The translations under genes and the position numbers were made by a program. Source: Denitrobacterium detoxificans (lineage in GTDB: Bacteria > Actinomycetota > Coriobacteriia > Coriobacteriales > Eggerthellaceae). From it: a DNA stretch of 64,000 nt. Shown in pieces: positions 51,095 through 59,670 of this stretch (the first letter of the stretch is position 1; each line of letters opens with the position of its first letter). The stretch is from assembly GCF_001643775.1 (NCBI RefSeq), contig NZ_CP011402.1, forward strand, positions 2,264,432-2,328,431, read 5' to 3'. Under the pieces are notes generated by a model. The model saw only the letters and a program-made list of their open reading frames with translations. It did not search any database and was not told the origin of the DNA.

Positions 51095-53281
51095 CTAGGT
51101 GTCGAGGCGCTGCCTTTCAACTAGGCCAGCGAAGAGCCCGTGCTTCTGAATGAGCTCTTCGTACGTGCCCTCCTCGGCAACGCGCCCCTCGTTCAAAACG
51201 ATAATGCGGTCGCAGTAGCGCACGGTGGAAAGCCGGTGGGCAATCACGATGCGCGTGCACTTCAACGACGCAAGAGAATCGACGACATGGCGCTGCGTTA
51301 CGTTATCGAGCGCACTCGTGGCTTCGTCGAACAGGAGAATCCTATGCCCTCCGCATACGGCGCGCGCAATCATGATGCGCTGTCGCTGGCCGCCCGAAAC
51401 GCCACCCGCACCCTCGCTCACGAGCGTCTGCATGCCCATGGGCATCTTGCGAATGTCTTCGGCAATGCCCGCGATTTCGGCGGCATTCCACACATCGTCG
51501 AGCGTAGCGGACGGAGTGGAAATGGAAATGTTCGAAGCGATGTCGCCCATGAACAAGCTGCCATCCTGCATAACGGCGCCAATGTGACGGCGCAGCGACT
51601 TCAAGTCGACGCGGCGCACGTCGTATGGGCCATACGAGATACGCCCGCGTTCGGGCATCTCGAAGCCCAGCAGCAAGCGCATCACCGTGGACTTCCCGCA
51701 GCCGCTTGCCCCCACCAGAGCCACGTATTCCCCCGGCTTCACGCTAAACGAGAGGTTCTTGAGCACGTAGGGCTGGGTATCGCCATAGCGAAAGGACACG
51801 TCGGCCACTTCGACGCTACCCGTGATTGACTCCACCGACGGCTTGCCCTCGGATATCTCGGGCTGCGCGTCGAGGATGGGCGAAATGGAATTGAGCATGG
51901 GCTTGATGCGGGCCATCTCGTCGCTAATCTGAGCCAGCGTAAGGACGGCCGCGCTCATCTGACCATACGCGGCATTGAACGCCATGTAGTTGTCAACCGT
52001 CACGCCAGAGGCGCCCGCCAGATAGTACATGGCGATAAGGCCAAGAAGCCCAATGAAGGTAACGATGGGCACAACCGCGCGCGTAACGGCGGGGCGGTTG
52101 TAAGCCGAACGAGCATACTCCGAATAGCTATGCGCCCACTTGGAGAACGCACGATCCTCGGCACCTGCGAGCTTGATCTTCCGCACGCCATTGAGCAGGG
52201 CAGTTACCTCGCCCGACAAATGAGCCGACGCTTCGACGGTGGCAACTTCGAAACGCGCCGTAAGTGACGTGATGAACACCACCGCAAGCACCTGCAGCGC
52301 CATCGTGATAAGGGCGGGGAAGGTGAGCGCCGGGGCAAATGCCCCAATCTGGAGCACGTAGACAAGCGAAATGAGCGTCGTAAGCGCGCTGCCCAGCATG
52401 ACCGACGTAAAATGCTGCGTGAAGAGCGTGACATTCGCAACGCGGCTCGCCAGATCGCCCGACGAGTATTTCCTGAAGAAGGCATTCGGCAACGAGAGAA
52501 CGCGCGCGAAGGCAGCCGATTCGGCAAGCATGTCGAGCTTCAACGATATGCGCTGCATTATCAAATTACGACAGGCGGTTATGAGCACCGTGGAAATGGT
52601 CATGCCCAGCAAAAACGCCGCAATGGGCAAAATGAGCTCGGACTGTCCCGACGGCGCAACTACGCCAAAGGCGACCTTATTGGCCCACGCGGGAAGGAAT
52701 CCCATGAGCGCAACGGCGAGAGCGGCCACGCACACAAGCATGTAATCGTTGAACCTAAACGCGCCTATGATGAACATCATCAAGTCGCGTACGGCAAGGG
52801 GCCTATTGGGCAAGCCCTTGTAGAACAAGATGGCATCGGTTTCAAAGTGCTTGGCATTCTTCGCGGTAATCTTTCGCTTTATGCCCGTACCCGGCTCGAG
52901 ATAGCAGTATCCATGCACGCCCCGAGGCAGTAAGGCCACCGCTTCGCCCGTATCCAGACGTCCGAGCATTGCGCCAAACGCCTCGTCTTGCCAGCCGTCC
53001 GTGAGCTGCACGCGACGACGCATCGTGCCCGTGGGGCGGCAAAGCCAATCGAGTCGCTCTTCGACATCGGTAATATCGTCGGGCACGTGACCCGCATGAA
53101 TGCCCAGAAACCGCAGGCACGCGCGCGAAGCGCCATCGACCTGCTCAACGTCGTTCACGGAAAAGTGCGGAGCATTCTGGGGGTTGCTCACGCTCGCGGC
53201 AAGCTCGGCGTACGCACGCTCGGTCATCTCGCTGTCGAGCTTCGCGCGCGTTTCTATTTGAGATTCGATCCACCTAGTCAT
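51095..53281 (-). CDS. NHLP-type peptide export ABC transporter, permease/ATPase without peptidase
   Basis: A 728-aa ABC half-transporter of the NHLM type. An N-terminal cytoplasmic region of about 170 residues has no C39 domain; five or six helices follow (ISLKLDMLAESAAFARVLSL between them), then an ATPase with Walker A VGASGCGKST, signature VSGGQRQR and Walker B ILLFDEATSALD. Start ATG 53281 lies eight bases inside the upstream gene. In known loci it pairs with the C39-bearing transporter to export ribosomal peptides. Confidence 0.87.
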   Translation of the reverse strand: MTRWIESQIETRAKLDSEMTERAYAELAASVSNPQNAPHFSVNDVEQVDGASRACLRFLGIHAGHVPDDITDVEERLDWLCRPTGTMRRRVQLTDGWQDEAFGAMLGRLDTGEAVALLPRGVHGYCYLEPGTGIKRKITAKNAKHFETDAILFYKGLPNRPLAVRDLMMFIIGAFRFNDYMLVCVAALAVALMGFLPAWANKVAFGVVAPSGQSELILPIAAFLLGMTISTVLITACRNLIMQRISLKLDMLAESAAFARVLSLPNAFFRKYSSGDLASRVANVTLFTQHFTSVMLGSALTTLISLVYVLQIGAFAPALTFPALITMALQVLAVVFITSLTARFEVATVEASAHLSGEVTALLNGVRKIKLAGAEDRAFSKWAHSYSEYARSAYNRPAVTRAVVPIVTFIGLLGLIAMYYLAGASGVTVDNYMAFNAAYGQMSAAVLTLAQISDEMARIKPMLNSISPILDAQPEISEGKPSVESITGSVEVADVSFRYGDTQPYVLKNLSFSVKPGEYVALVGASGCGKSTVMRLLLGFEMPERGRISYGPYDVRRVDLKSLRRHIGAVMQDGSLFMGDIASNISISTPSATLDDVWNAAEIAGIAEDIRKMPMGMQTLVSEGAGGVSGGQRQRIMIARAVCGGHRILLFDEATSALDNVTQRHVVDSLASLKCTRIVIAHRLSTVRYCDRIIVLNEGRVAEEGTYEELIQKHGLFAGLVERQRLDT

Positions 53282-55433
53282 TGCGCACCAACTCCGCATA
53301 TGCGCCGTCTTTTGCCACGAGCTCGTCGTGCGTGCCGCGCTCCACGATCTTGCCATCCTCCATCACGACGATTTCGTCGCAATCGCGTATAGTCGACAGG
53401 CGATGGGCCACAACGATGCAGGTGATATCGCGTTCGCGGATGCATCGGATGATTTCCTCTTCCGTCTTGGCATCCAAGGCGCTCGTTGCCTCATCCAAAA
53501 TGATGATGGTAGGGTCTTGGGCTAGAACGCGGGCAATTTCCAAGCGCTGCAACTGCCCGCCCGAAAAGTTTCCACCACCAGGCTGAACAGGCGAAGAGTA
53601 ACCACCTTCGCGCTCTAGGATGACATCGTGGATACCCGCATCACGGCAAGCCAGCACCACTTCGTAATCCTCGATGGAGGCATCCCACAGCTTCACGTTT
53701 TCCGAAACGGTGTCGTCGAAGGAAACGATGTCCTGGTCCACTACGGCAAGCGACCCACGCAACACTGGGCGAGGAATATCGGAAATGGGCGTGCCATCGA
53801 TCGTGACCTCTCCGCCCCAGGGCGCATACAAGCCGCTCACCAACTTGGCAATCGTGCTCTTTCCGCATCCGGAACCGCCTACGAGCGCAACCCACTGACC
53901 GGGCTTCATATGCAAATCGAAACCGTCGATGAGTGGCGGCTCCAGCGGCGAATAGCCAAACGTGATCCCATTCAAATCGACGTAGCCCTGAAGCTTCTCT
54001 CGATCCAGGCTCTGCGCGTCAACGGCCTCGTCACCATCTTCGGGAACATCTACGGGATACCGCATGACGTCCTCGATACGCTCCATCTGCGTCTGCATTT
54101 CCTGAATGGACTGCCCCAGCACGACTATCTGCCCCACCGGCTGCATGAAGGCATTGAGGAAGCCCGTGAAGGCCAACAGCATGCCAGGCGTGAACTGCTC
54201 CTCGACGATGAGCCAAATGCCCAGCACCAGCACGGCAATGTTGGCAATCTGCGTAACGAGCTGGGGGACCATGCCCAGGTACTCGTTCAGCTTGGCCGAA
54301 CGGGCATGGCTCTCGTTCACCGCAGCCTGATAGCCTGCCCAACGTCCGAAGAATCCGTCTTCCGCGCCAGCGGCCTTGATGGTCTCAATCATCTCGATGC
54401 CGCTTACGGTTGACGCGTAGAGCTTGCCGGCAGACATGGCGCCCGAACGCGAAATGTTGATGCGCTTCTTTGAAATATAGCGCGCCAGGAACGCATTGCA
54501 GACAACCGTGAGCACGCCCACGACCGTAAGCAAAATGCTGTAGTTCAGCATGATGATCAGGTACAGCACCAGCATGACCACGTTGATGAGCACAGGCGCG
54601 AGCTGCCCGATGAGAGCAAAGGCAATCGTCTCGTTGGCCAATTGCCTCTGCTGCAGATCGCCCACCATGCGTTGGGCGTAGAAGCCCGCCGGCAAATGCA
54701 GCAAATGGCGCATGAAGCGCGAGGAGCTCACCACGGCAATTTTGCCCTGGATGCGCATGAGCCATGCAGCGTTCATGATGGAAACGATGCCGATAATCAT
54801 GGCAAGCACGAACATCACTATCGTTACGGGAACAAGCCAATCGGGGTTGCTGCCGGAAAGGATGCGGTCCAGGAACACCTGACCCATGGACGTATCAACG
54901 ATCGTGGCAATGGAAACGATGGCGGCGGTGATCATCACGAACGCCACCGCGGGGCCAAGCCCCCGCAGGCGCTCGCGCGCATAGGCAGTGGTATCGGGCT
55001 TCTTCCCGCCCTTCTGAAACGCATCGGTCTTCTCAAACACGAGCGCAATGCCCGTAAAGGAATCCTCGAACTGCTCGATAGGAATCTTCACCTGCCCGCG
55101 TGCCGGGTCGTTGATGTAGGCAAACTTGCCCCTAAACCCACGCAGCACCACGAAATGGTTGAAGTTCCAGAACAGAATGCAGGGAAACGATCCCGAAGAA
55201 CGAAGGGCGGAAGCGGAATACGACATACCCTTGGCGGAAAGGCCGTACGACCGAGCCGCCTTGAGGATATTGGACGCACGCGAACCGTCTCGAGAAACAC
55301 CGCAATCGGCGCGCACTTGCTCCAGGGCGACCCATTTCCCGTAATACGCCAAGATCATAGCTAGGCAGGCGGCCCCACATTCCAAGGCCTCCATTTGCAT
55401 GACCTGCGGAACTTTGACAATGCGGCGCGCCAT
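53274..55433 (-). CDS. NHLP-type C39 peptidase/ABC exporter
   Basis: A 719-aa exporter with an N-terminal C39 cysteine peptidase (residues 1-130) that should cut a leader peptide after a GG-type site. Its triad is intact: C19 (LECGAACLAMIL), H93 (NFNHFVVLRGF) and D109 (INDPARG). Membrane helices span about 155-430 and the ATPase has Walker A VGGSGCGKST, signature FSGGQLQR and Walker B IIILDEATSALD. It follows the HlyD-like gene by three bases. Confidence 0.92.
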   Translation of the reverse strand: MARRIVKVPQVMQMEALECGAACLAMILAYYGKWVALEQVRADCGVSRDGSRASNILKAARSYGLSAKGMSYSASALRSSGSFPCILFWNFNHFVVLRGFRGKFAYINDPARGQVKIPIEQFEDSFTGIALVFEKTDAFQKGGKKPDTTAYARERLRGLGPAVAFVMITAAIVSIATIVDTSMGQVFLDRILSGSNPDWLVPVTIVMFVLAMIIGIVSIMNAAWLMRIQGKIAVVSSSRFMRHLLHLPAGFYAQRMVGDLQQRQLANETIAFALIGQLAPVLINVVMLVLYLIIMLNYSILLTVVGVLTVVCNAFLARYISKKRINISRSGAMSAGKLYASTVSGIEMIETIKAAGAEDGFFGRWAGYQAAVNESHARSAKLNEYLGMVPQLVTQIANIAVLVLGIWLIVEEQFTPGMLLAFTGFLNAFMQPVGQIVVLGQSIQEMQTQMERIEDVMRYPVDVPEDGDEAVDAQSLDREKLQGYVDLNGITFGYSPLEPPLIDGFDLHMKPGQWVALVGGSGCGKSTIAKLVSGLYAPWGGEVTIDGTPISDIPRPVLRGSLAVVDQDIVSFDDTVSENVKLWDASIEDYEVVLACRDAGIHDVILEREGGYSSPVQPGGGNFSGGQLQRLEIARVLAQDPTIIILDEATSALDAKTEEEIIRCIRERDITCIVVAHRLSTIRDCDEIVVMEDGKIVERGTHDELVAKDGAYAELVRND

Positions 55434-55436
55434 ACG

Positions 55437-55943
55437 CTACTGCCTCCCAAGGATAAGGGAAATGGGGGCAACGCGTTCGACCGTAATGTTTACCGTAAGG
55501 GGGACGCTGGAAGGAAGATTCGAGGAATCACCCTCGAAGATGACCTGGTACGCCCAGTCGCCTTGCAGCAACGCATGCACCAGATAGTCGTTGGATAGTA
55601 TCTGGTTCGCCTCATCGCGGGAAGCGGGGATAGGAGCGACGCTCTTGACTTCCATGAGCTCGCCGCCGATGTTGACGATATCGCCCTCATGGACCTTTGC
55701 CACATCTCCGGCATCGAGGAAGCACATGGCCTGGCCATCTACTACCACGCCCGTAGAGGAAACGCTGGTGGATACCGAACCGAAAATGCCCCATACGAGC
55801 AACCCGGCAAGAAGCGCAATGCAGGCGCCCAGGAACACCCAGACGCTGGGGCTAGTTATGCGGACGTACTTTTCCAAATCGTCGGGACTGCGCAAGCGTT
55901 CGACAGCCCGATTGTTGAATATGGAGCTACCCGTTTCAGCCAT
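55437..55943 (-). CDS. Short HlyD-like NHLP secretion protein
   Basis: A 168-aa membrane-fusion-type protein with one helix (VFLGACIALLAGLLVWGIFG, residues about 36-55) and a short lipoyl/barrel-like region (SSTGVVVDGQAMCFLDAGDVAKVHEGDIV). The coiled-coil hairpin of ordinary HlyD proteins is missing, as fits a monoderm. It is the first gene of the export operon. TACAAT lies just upstream at 55970-55975 on the minus strand. Confidence 0.8.
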   Translation of the reverse strand: MAETGSSIFNNRAVERLRSPDDLEKYVRITSPSVWVFLGACIALLAGLLVWGIFGSVSTSVSSTGVVVDGQAMCFLDAGDVAKVHEGDIVNIGGELMEVKSVAPIPASRDEANQILSNDYLVHALLQGDWAYQVIFEGDSSNLPSSVPLTVNITVERVAPISLILGRQ

Positions 55944-56137
55944 TCCGCCCCCCTCAGAACATAAGCTTATTGTACAGAGTAATGGCAGGCTAGAACAAAC
56001 AATATCACGTATTTGGAAGTGTCACCCTCCCGTTTCTGGGCATGGAGGCGGCAGCGTTTCAAAACGGTATCCAGGCGTGCGAGCCCCGCAACGGGAGCGG
56101 TACAATGGCCGAAGTGGACATCGAGGGAGGGACCAAC

Positions 56138-57517
56138 ATGAACCTCGACGCAGAAAAGACGGAGAGCAAAGACCAGGCAGCGCCGTCGCGCACCGCAGGC
56201 GAAGCGGGATGGCACGTATCGCGCTACAACATCAGCGCGCCCATTCCCGATACGAATCTCACGGCCATCGCAAACCTGTTCAAGGGAAACTGCGCCAAAT
56301 ACACCCCCATCGAGCTCTACCTGCTTTCCGTGCTGGAAGAACTCGACGAGCACCACCCCATCATCGAGCGCTTCGCCAAGCGCGGCATCATCGCCAACTT
56401 CGACGAACGCGCCGCGCTCGAATGCATGGGACGCGGAGCATGCGGAAGGGCCCCTATGGTAGGGCTCACCATCTGCCCCACCATAGGATGCAACTTCGAC
56501 TGCCCATACTGCTTCCAAGATCACGGCCGTGGCCATATGACGAAAGAAGTGCAAGACGATGTAATCGCCCTAACGGAGCGCATGCTCAGCACGTCATCGG
56601 CCAAAAAGCTGCACGTAACCTGGTTCGGCGGAGAACCGCTGCTCGTCCCCAACATCATCGAATCGCTTTCCGAGCGGCTCATCGCCCTTGCCGAGGAGCA
56701 TGGCGCTTCCTACCAGGCGTCCATTATCACAAACGGGTACTTGCTCACCCAAGATATCGCCGACATGCTTCACCACTACAAGGTGGAATCCGCCCAAATT
56801 ACCGTGGACGGGCTCGACCCCACCCACAACGCCACGCGCTACCTGCGCGGAGGGGGCCCCACGTTCGACCGCATCATCGCGAACCTGCGCGATCTGAGTC
56901 TGCCTTTCAGGGTGAACATACGCCACAACGTCCACGAGGATAACCGCGACGAGGTGGAAAAGCTCGAGGCATTCATCAACCAGCTTGCAAGCGAATCGGG
57001 GAACAAGCTCCACTACTACCCCGCCCCCGTATCGGACAGTTCGACCGCGGAAGAGCGAGGCAGGCAGGTGGGCCTGCTTTGCTCCAACGAGGAAAGCGAC
57101 GTGAGCATCCGCCAGGAGTCCAAGCGCTTCAGCCAGGGGCGCGGTCACTACTGCGGCGCGCATACCCTATGGGCAATTGGCATCGATGATGCGGGTAACC
57201 TGCATAAGTGCTGGGAAGCCGTGGACAAGCCCGACCTTAGCTTCGGCACTGCACACGACTGGGATCCGGCGGACCCCATCAATTCAGCCTCCAACGCCGA
57301 CAACCTCACGAAGTTCCTGAATACCGCCTGCCCCGTCCCCGATGAGGAATGCCGGGAATGCGTTTGGCTGCCCACCTGCGTAGGCGGGTGCCCCTACCGG
57401 CGCCTCTTCGAAGCACGCAAATGCATTCCATTCAAGGACAACCCCGAGGGTTACGTACTGGCCCTCCAGGAGCGCATCGGCGAAAACGAGGAAGGCCAGA
57501 ACGAGGGCGACGCATAA
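56138..57517 (+). CDS. Radical SAM/SPASM peptide maturase
   Basis: A 459-aa radical SAM enzyme. The CX3CX2C motif is CNFDCPYC near residue 130, within TICPTIGCNFDCPYCFQDHG; the GGEPLL motif follows. The C-terminal SPASM domain has HYCGAHTLWAIGIDDAGNL, then CPVPDEECRECVWLPTC and GGCPYRR for auxiliary clusters. Such enzymes install thioether or C-C crosslinks in ribosomal peptides. An N-terminal region of about 100 residues may serve leader binding. ATG 56138 has GGGAGGG six bases upstream. Divergent from the export operon by 194 bp. Confidence 0.9.
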   Translation: MNLDAEKTESKDQAAPSRTAGEAGWHVSRYNISAPIPDTNLTAIANLFKGNCAKYTPIELYLLSVLEELDEHHPIIERFAKRGIIANFDERAALECMGRGACGRAPMVGLTICPTIGCNFDCPYCFQDHGRGHMTKEVQDDVIALTERMLSTSSAKKLHVTWFGGEPLLVPNIIESLSERLIALAEEHGASYQASIITNGYLLTQDIADMLHHYKVESAQITVDGLDPTHNATRYLRGGGPTFDRIIANLRDLSLPFRVNIRHNVHEDNRDEVEKLEAFINQLASESGNKLHYYPAPVSDSSTAEERGRQVGLLCSNEESDVSIRQESKRFSQGRGHYCGAHTLWAIGIDDAGNLHKCWEAVDKPDLSFGTAHDWDPADPINSASNADNLTKFLNTACPVPDEECRECVWLPTCVGGCPYRRLFEARKCIPFKDNPEGYVLALQERIGENEEGQNEGDA

Positions 57518-57642
57518 CGCAACCTTATCGCCATTCACATGCACGTCCCGGTAGCCACTTCCCTCAACGAGCACGTCGGCCGCCTTCGACCCTTGGCGCA
57601 TGACGATGAGCGACCCACTGGTGTCGTCGCACGGGCAAAACA

Positions 57643-57676
57643 AAGGGCCCGCTGGCGCAATGCCATGCGGGCCCTT
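57643..57676 (-). terminator. Terminator of the fructose PTS operon
   Basis: AAGGGCCCGC and GCGGGCCCTT pair around 14 bases; on the minus strand TTTGTTTTG follows. It lies between the converging radical SAM and ptsI genes. Confidence 0.8.
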
Positions 57677-57697
57677 GAAGGCAATGGAGTGCAACAG

Positions 57698-59404
57698 CTA
57701 TCGAGCCGATTCCCTCAGCAGGTCGTAGACCTCGGTGGCGGTCTTCAGCTGCATGGCCTTTTCGGCCAGCGCGCATGCGTCTTCCTTGCTCCACAGCGAA
57801 ATGCTCTTGCGCGTGGCAAGTACGCTGGTGCCGGAGACGGAGTACTCGCCCAGACCAAAGGCAATCCACAGGGGAACGAGCAACGAGTCGGCAGCAGCTT
57901 CGCCGCACATGCCCACTTGAATGCCCGCTGCATTGCCGCACTCGATGATGCGGCGAATGCTGCGCAGCACGGCCGGATTGTACGTGGAGTACAGGTAGCG
58001 CACCTTATCGTTGCCGCGATCGGCGCACATGGTGTACCCCGTAAGGTCGTTCGTGCCGATGCTGAAGAAGTCGGCCTCCTGCGCGAGCAGGTCGGCCACA
58101 AGCGCCGCAGCGGGGGTTTCCACCATAACGCCCACCTGAATGTTGGCATCGTAGGCAACGCCCTCGGCGTCGAGCTCCTGCATGTAGCGCTTCACGAGCG
58201 CCTTCACGACGGTAATCTCATCGACGCACGTCACGAAGGGCACCATGATGCGCACTTCGCCAAACGCGCTGGCGCGCAGGATAGCGCGCAGCTGGGCGCG
58301 GTACATGTCCTCGTTGGACAGGCAATAGCGAATGGCACGATAGCCCATGAACGGGTTGTCCTCGCGCTCGAAGCCCATGTAGCCAATTTCCTTGTCGCCG
58401 CCCACGTCGAGCGTGCGCACGATGACCGGCTTGCCCTTGCAGATGAGCGCGACCTTCTTGTACGCCTCAAACTGCTCGTCTTCGGTGGGCATGGACATAG
58501 CGTCCATGAACAGAAACTCCGTGCGGAAGAGGCCAATTCCCTCGGCATCGCGCTCCATAGCCTGCGTGGCATCGTCGGGCTTGCCGATGTTGGCGAACAG
58601 CTCGAACCGCTCGCCCGAAGCCGCAACCGTGGACACGCCGACGAACTGTGCGAGCTCGGCGCGCTCCGCCAGGAGGCGCTCCTGCTCGGCACGGGCCGTT
58701 TCCAGCTCTTCCGCGGAAGGCAACACGGCAACCGAGCCCGTACCACCATCGACGATAACCTGCATACCCACGGCAAGCTGACCGCATGCGTTGGGCACCG
58801 AAAGCACGGCGGGAATTTCCATGGCGCGCGCCAAAATGGCGGAGTGGCTGGTAAGGCCACCTGTTTCGGTAACGAAGCCCACCACGGTGCCCGGACGGAT
58901 GCCCGCCGTCATGGAAGGCGTGAGGTCGTGCGTCACGACGACGCTACCAGCGGGAAGCGAGCCCATGTCCACGGGACGCTGTCCCAGCAGCTCGGCAAGG
59001 ACGCCCGTCTTCACGTCGCGCACGTCGGTGGCGCGCTGCATGGTTAGCTCGTCGCCCGTAGCCTCGAACATGTTCGCGAACATGTCGCAAATCTGCACGA
59101 GCGCATCCTCGGCGCACGAGCCACCATCGACCAGCTTCACCATTTCGCCCTGCATATACGGGTCGTTGATCATGACAACATGGCCCGTGAGGATTTCGGC
59201 CTCCTTGGCGCCTACCGACTCGCGCACGGCGTCGGCCTGCGCGTTCGTGTACTCGATATAGCTTGCAATGGCGGCCTTCAGGCGCTCGGCTTCCGCCGCC
59301 GCGTCTTCCACGGCATGGCTGGAATACTCCAGGGAAGGCTCCTCGATGATTACGACAGTGCCAATGCCCAGTCCGGCACTGGCAGCGATGCCCTTCAGCT
59401 CCAT
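57698..59404 (-). CDS. ptsI: PTS enzyme I (phosphoenolpyruvate-protein phosphotransferase)
   Basis: A 568-aa cytosolic enzyme that takes phosphate from PEP and passes it to HPr. The active-site His lies in GGLTSHSAILAR; the PEP-binding segments GIGLFRTEFLFMD, RTLDVGGDKE and FSIGTNDLTGY, and the acid-base Cys in VGMCGEAA, are all present. The ATG overlaps the ptsH stop as TAATG; upstream in-frame codons lie inside ptsH. Last gene of the operon. Confidence 0.95.
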   Translation of the reverse strand: MELKGIAASAGLGIGTVVIIEEPSLEYSSHAVEDAAAEAERLKAAIASYIEYTNAQADAVRESVGAKEAEILTGHVVMINDPYMQGEMVKLVDGGSCAEDALVQICDMFANMFEATGDELTMQRATDVRDVKTGVLAELLGQRPVDMGSLPAGSVVVTHDLTPSMTAGIRPGTVVGFVTETGGLTSHSAILARAMEIPAVLSVPNACGQLAVGMQVIVDGGTGSVAVLPSAEELETARAEQERLLAERAELAQFVGVSTVAASGERFELFANIGKPDDATQAMERDAEGIGLFRTEFLFMDAMSMPTEDEQFEAYKKVALICKGKPVIVRTLDVGGDKEIGYMGFEREDNPFMGYRAIRYCLSNEDMYRAQLRAILRASAFGEVRIMVPFVTCVDEITVVKALVKRYMQELDAEGVAYDANIQVGVMVETPAAALVADLLAQEADFFSIGTNDLTGYTMCADRGNDKVRYLYSTYNPAVLRSIRRIIECGNAAGIQVGMCGEAAADSLLVPLWIAFGLGEYSVSGTSVLATRKSISLWSKEDACALAEKAMQLKTATEVYDLLRESAR

Positions 59405-59667
59405 TAGTCGCCCATTCCTGATGCGATGAAGTCGACGATGGCGCGACCGGCAGCCTCCTCTTCGGGGCCCTCGGCGCGAATTTCGATTTCCTCGCCGCAC
59501 TTGATGCCGGCGGCCATCATGGCCATCAGGCTATTGCCGGGAATCTCGTTGCCATCACGCACGATGGTAACGGTAGCGTCATGCTTGCCCACCTCGGCCA
59601 CGATCAGGCTGGCGGGGCGCATATGAAAGCCCTGGGGATTGACGAGCGTAACCTTCTCGGAGAACAT
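59404..59667 (-). CDS. ptsH: HPr phosphocarrier protein
   Basis: An 87-aa phosphocarrier. His15 (NPQGFHMRPAS) is the phosphorylation site and Ser46 (GNSLMAMMAAG) the possible HPr-kinase site. Met at position 16, usually Ala, is a mild variation. It lies between fruA and ptsI, as part of a self-contained fructose system. Confidence 0.93.
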   Translation of the reverse strand: MFSEKVTLVNPQGFHMRPASLIVAEVGKHDATVTIVRDGNEIPGNSLMAMMAAGIKCGEEIEIRAEGPEEEAAGRAIVDFIASGMGD

Positions 59668-59670
59668 GTC

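Noticed and set aside
56042-56137. In-frame extension before the radical SAM start containing EVDIEGG as a fused leader peptide
   Set aside because: The EGG codons are the GGGAGGG ribosome site of ATG 56138; the extension has no ribosome site of its own at 56042.
57600-57728. 42-codon ORF after the radical SAM gene as a precursor peptide
   Set aside because: It has no convincing ribosome site, overlaps the ptsI terminator and the end of ptsI, and shows no leader or cleavage site.
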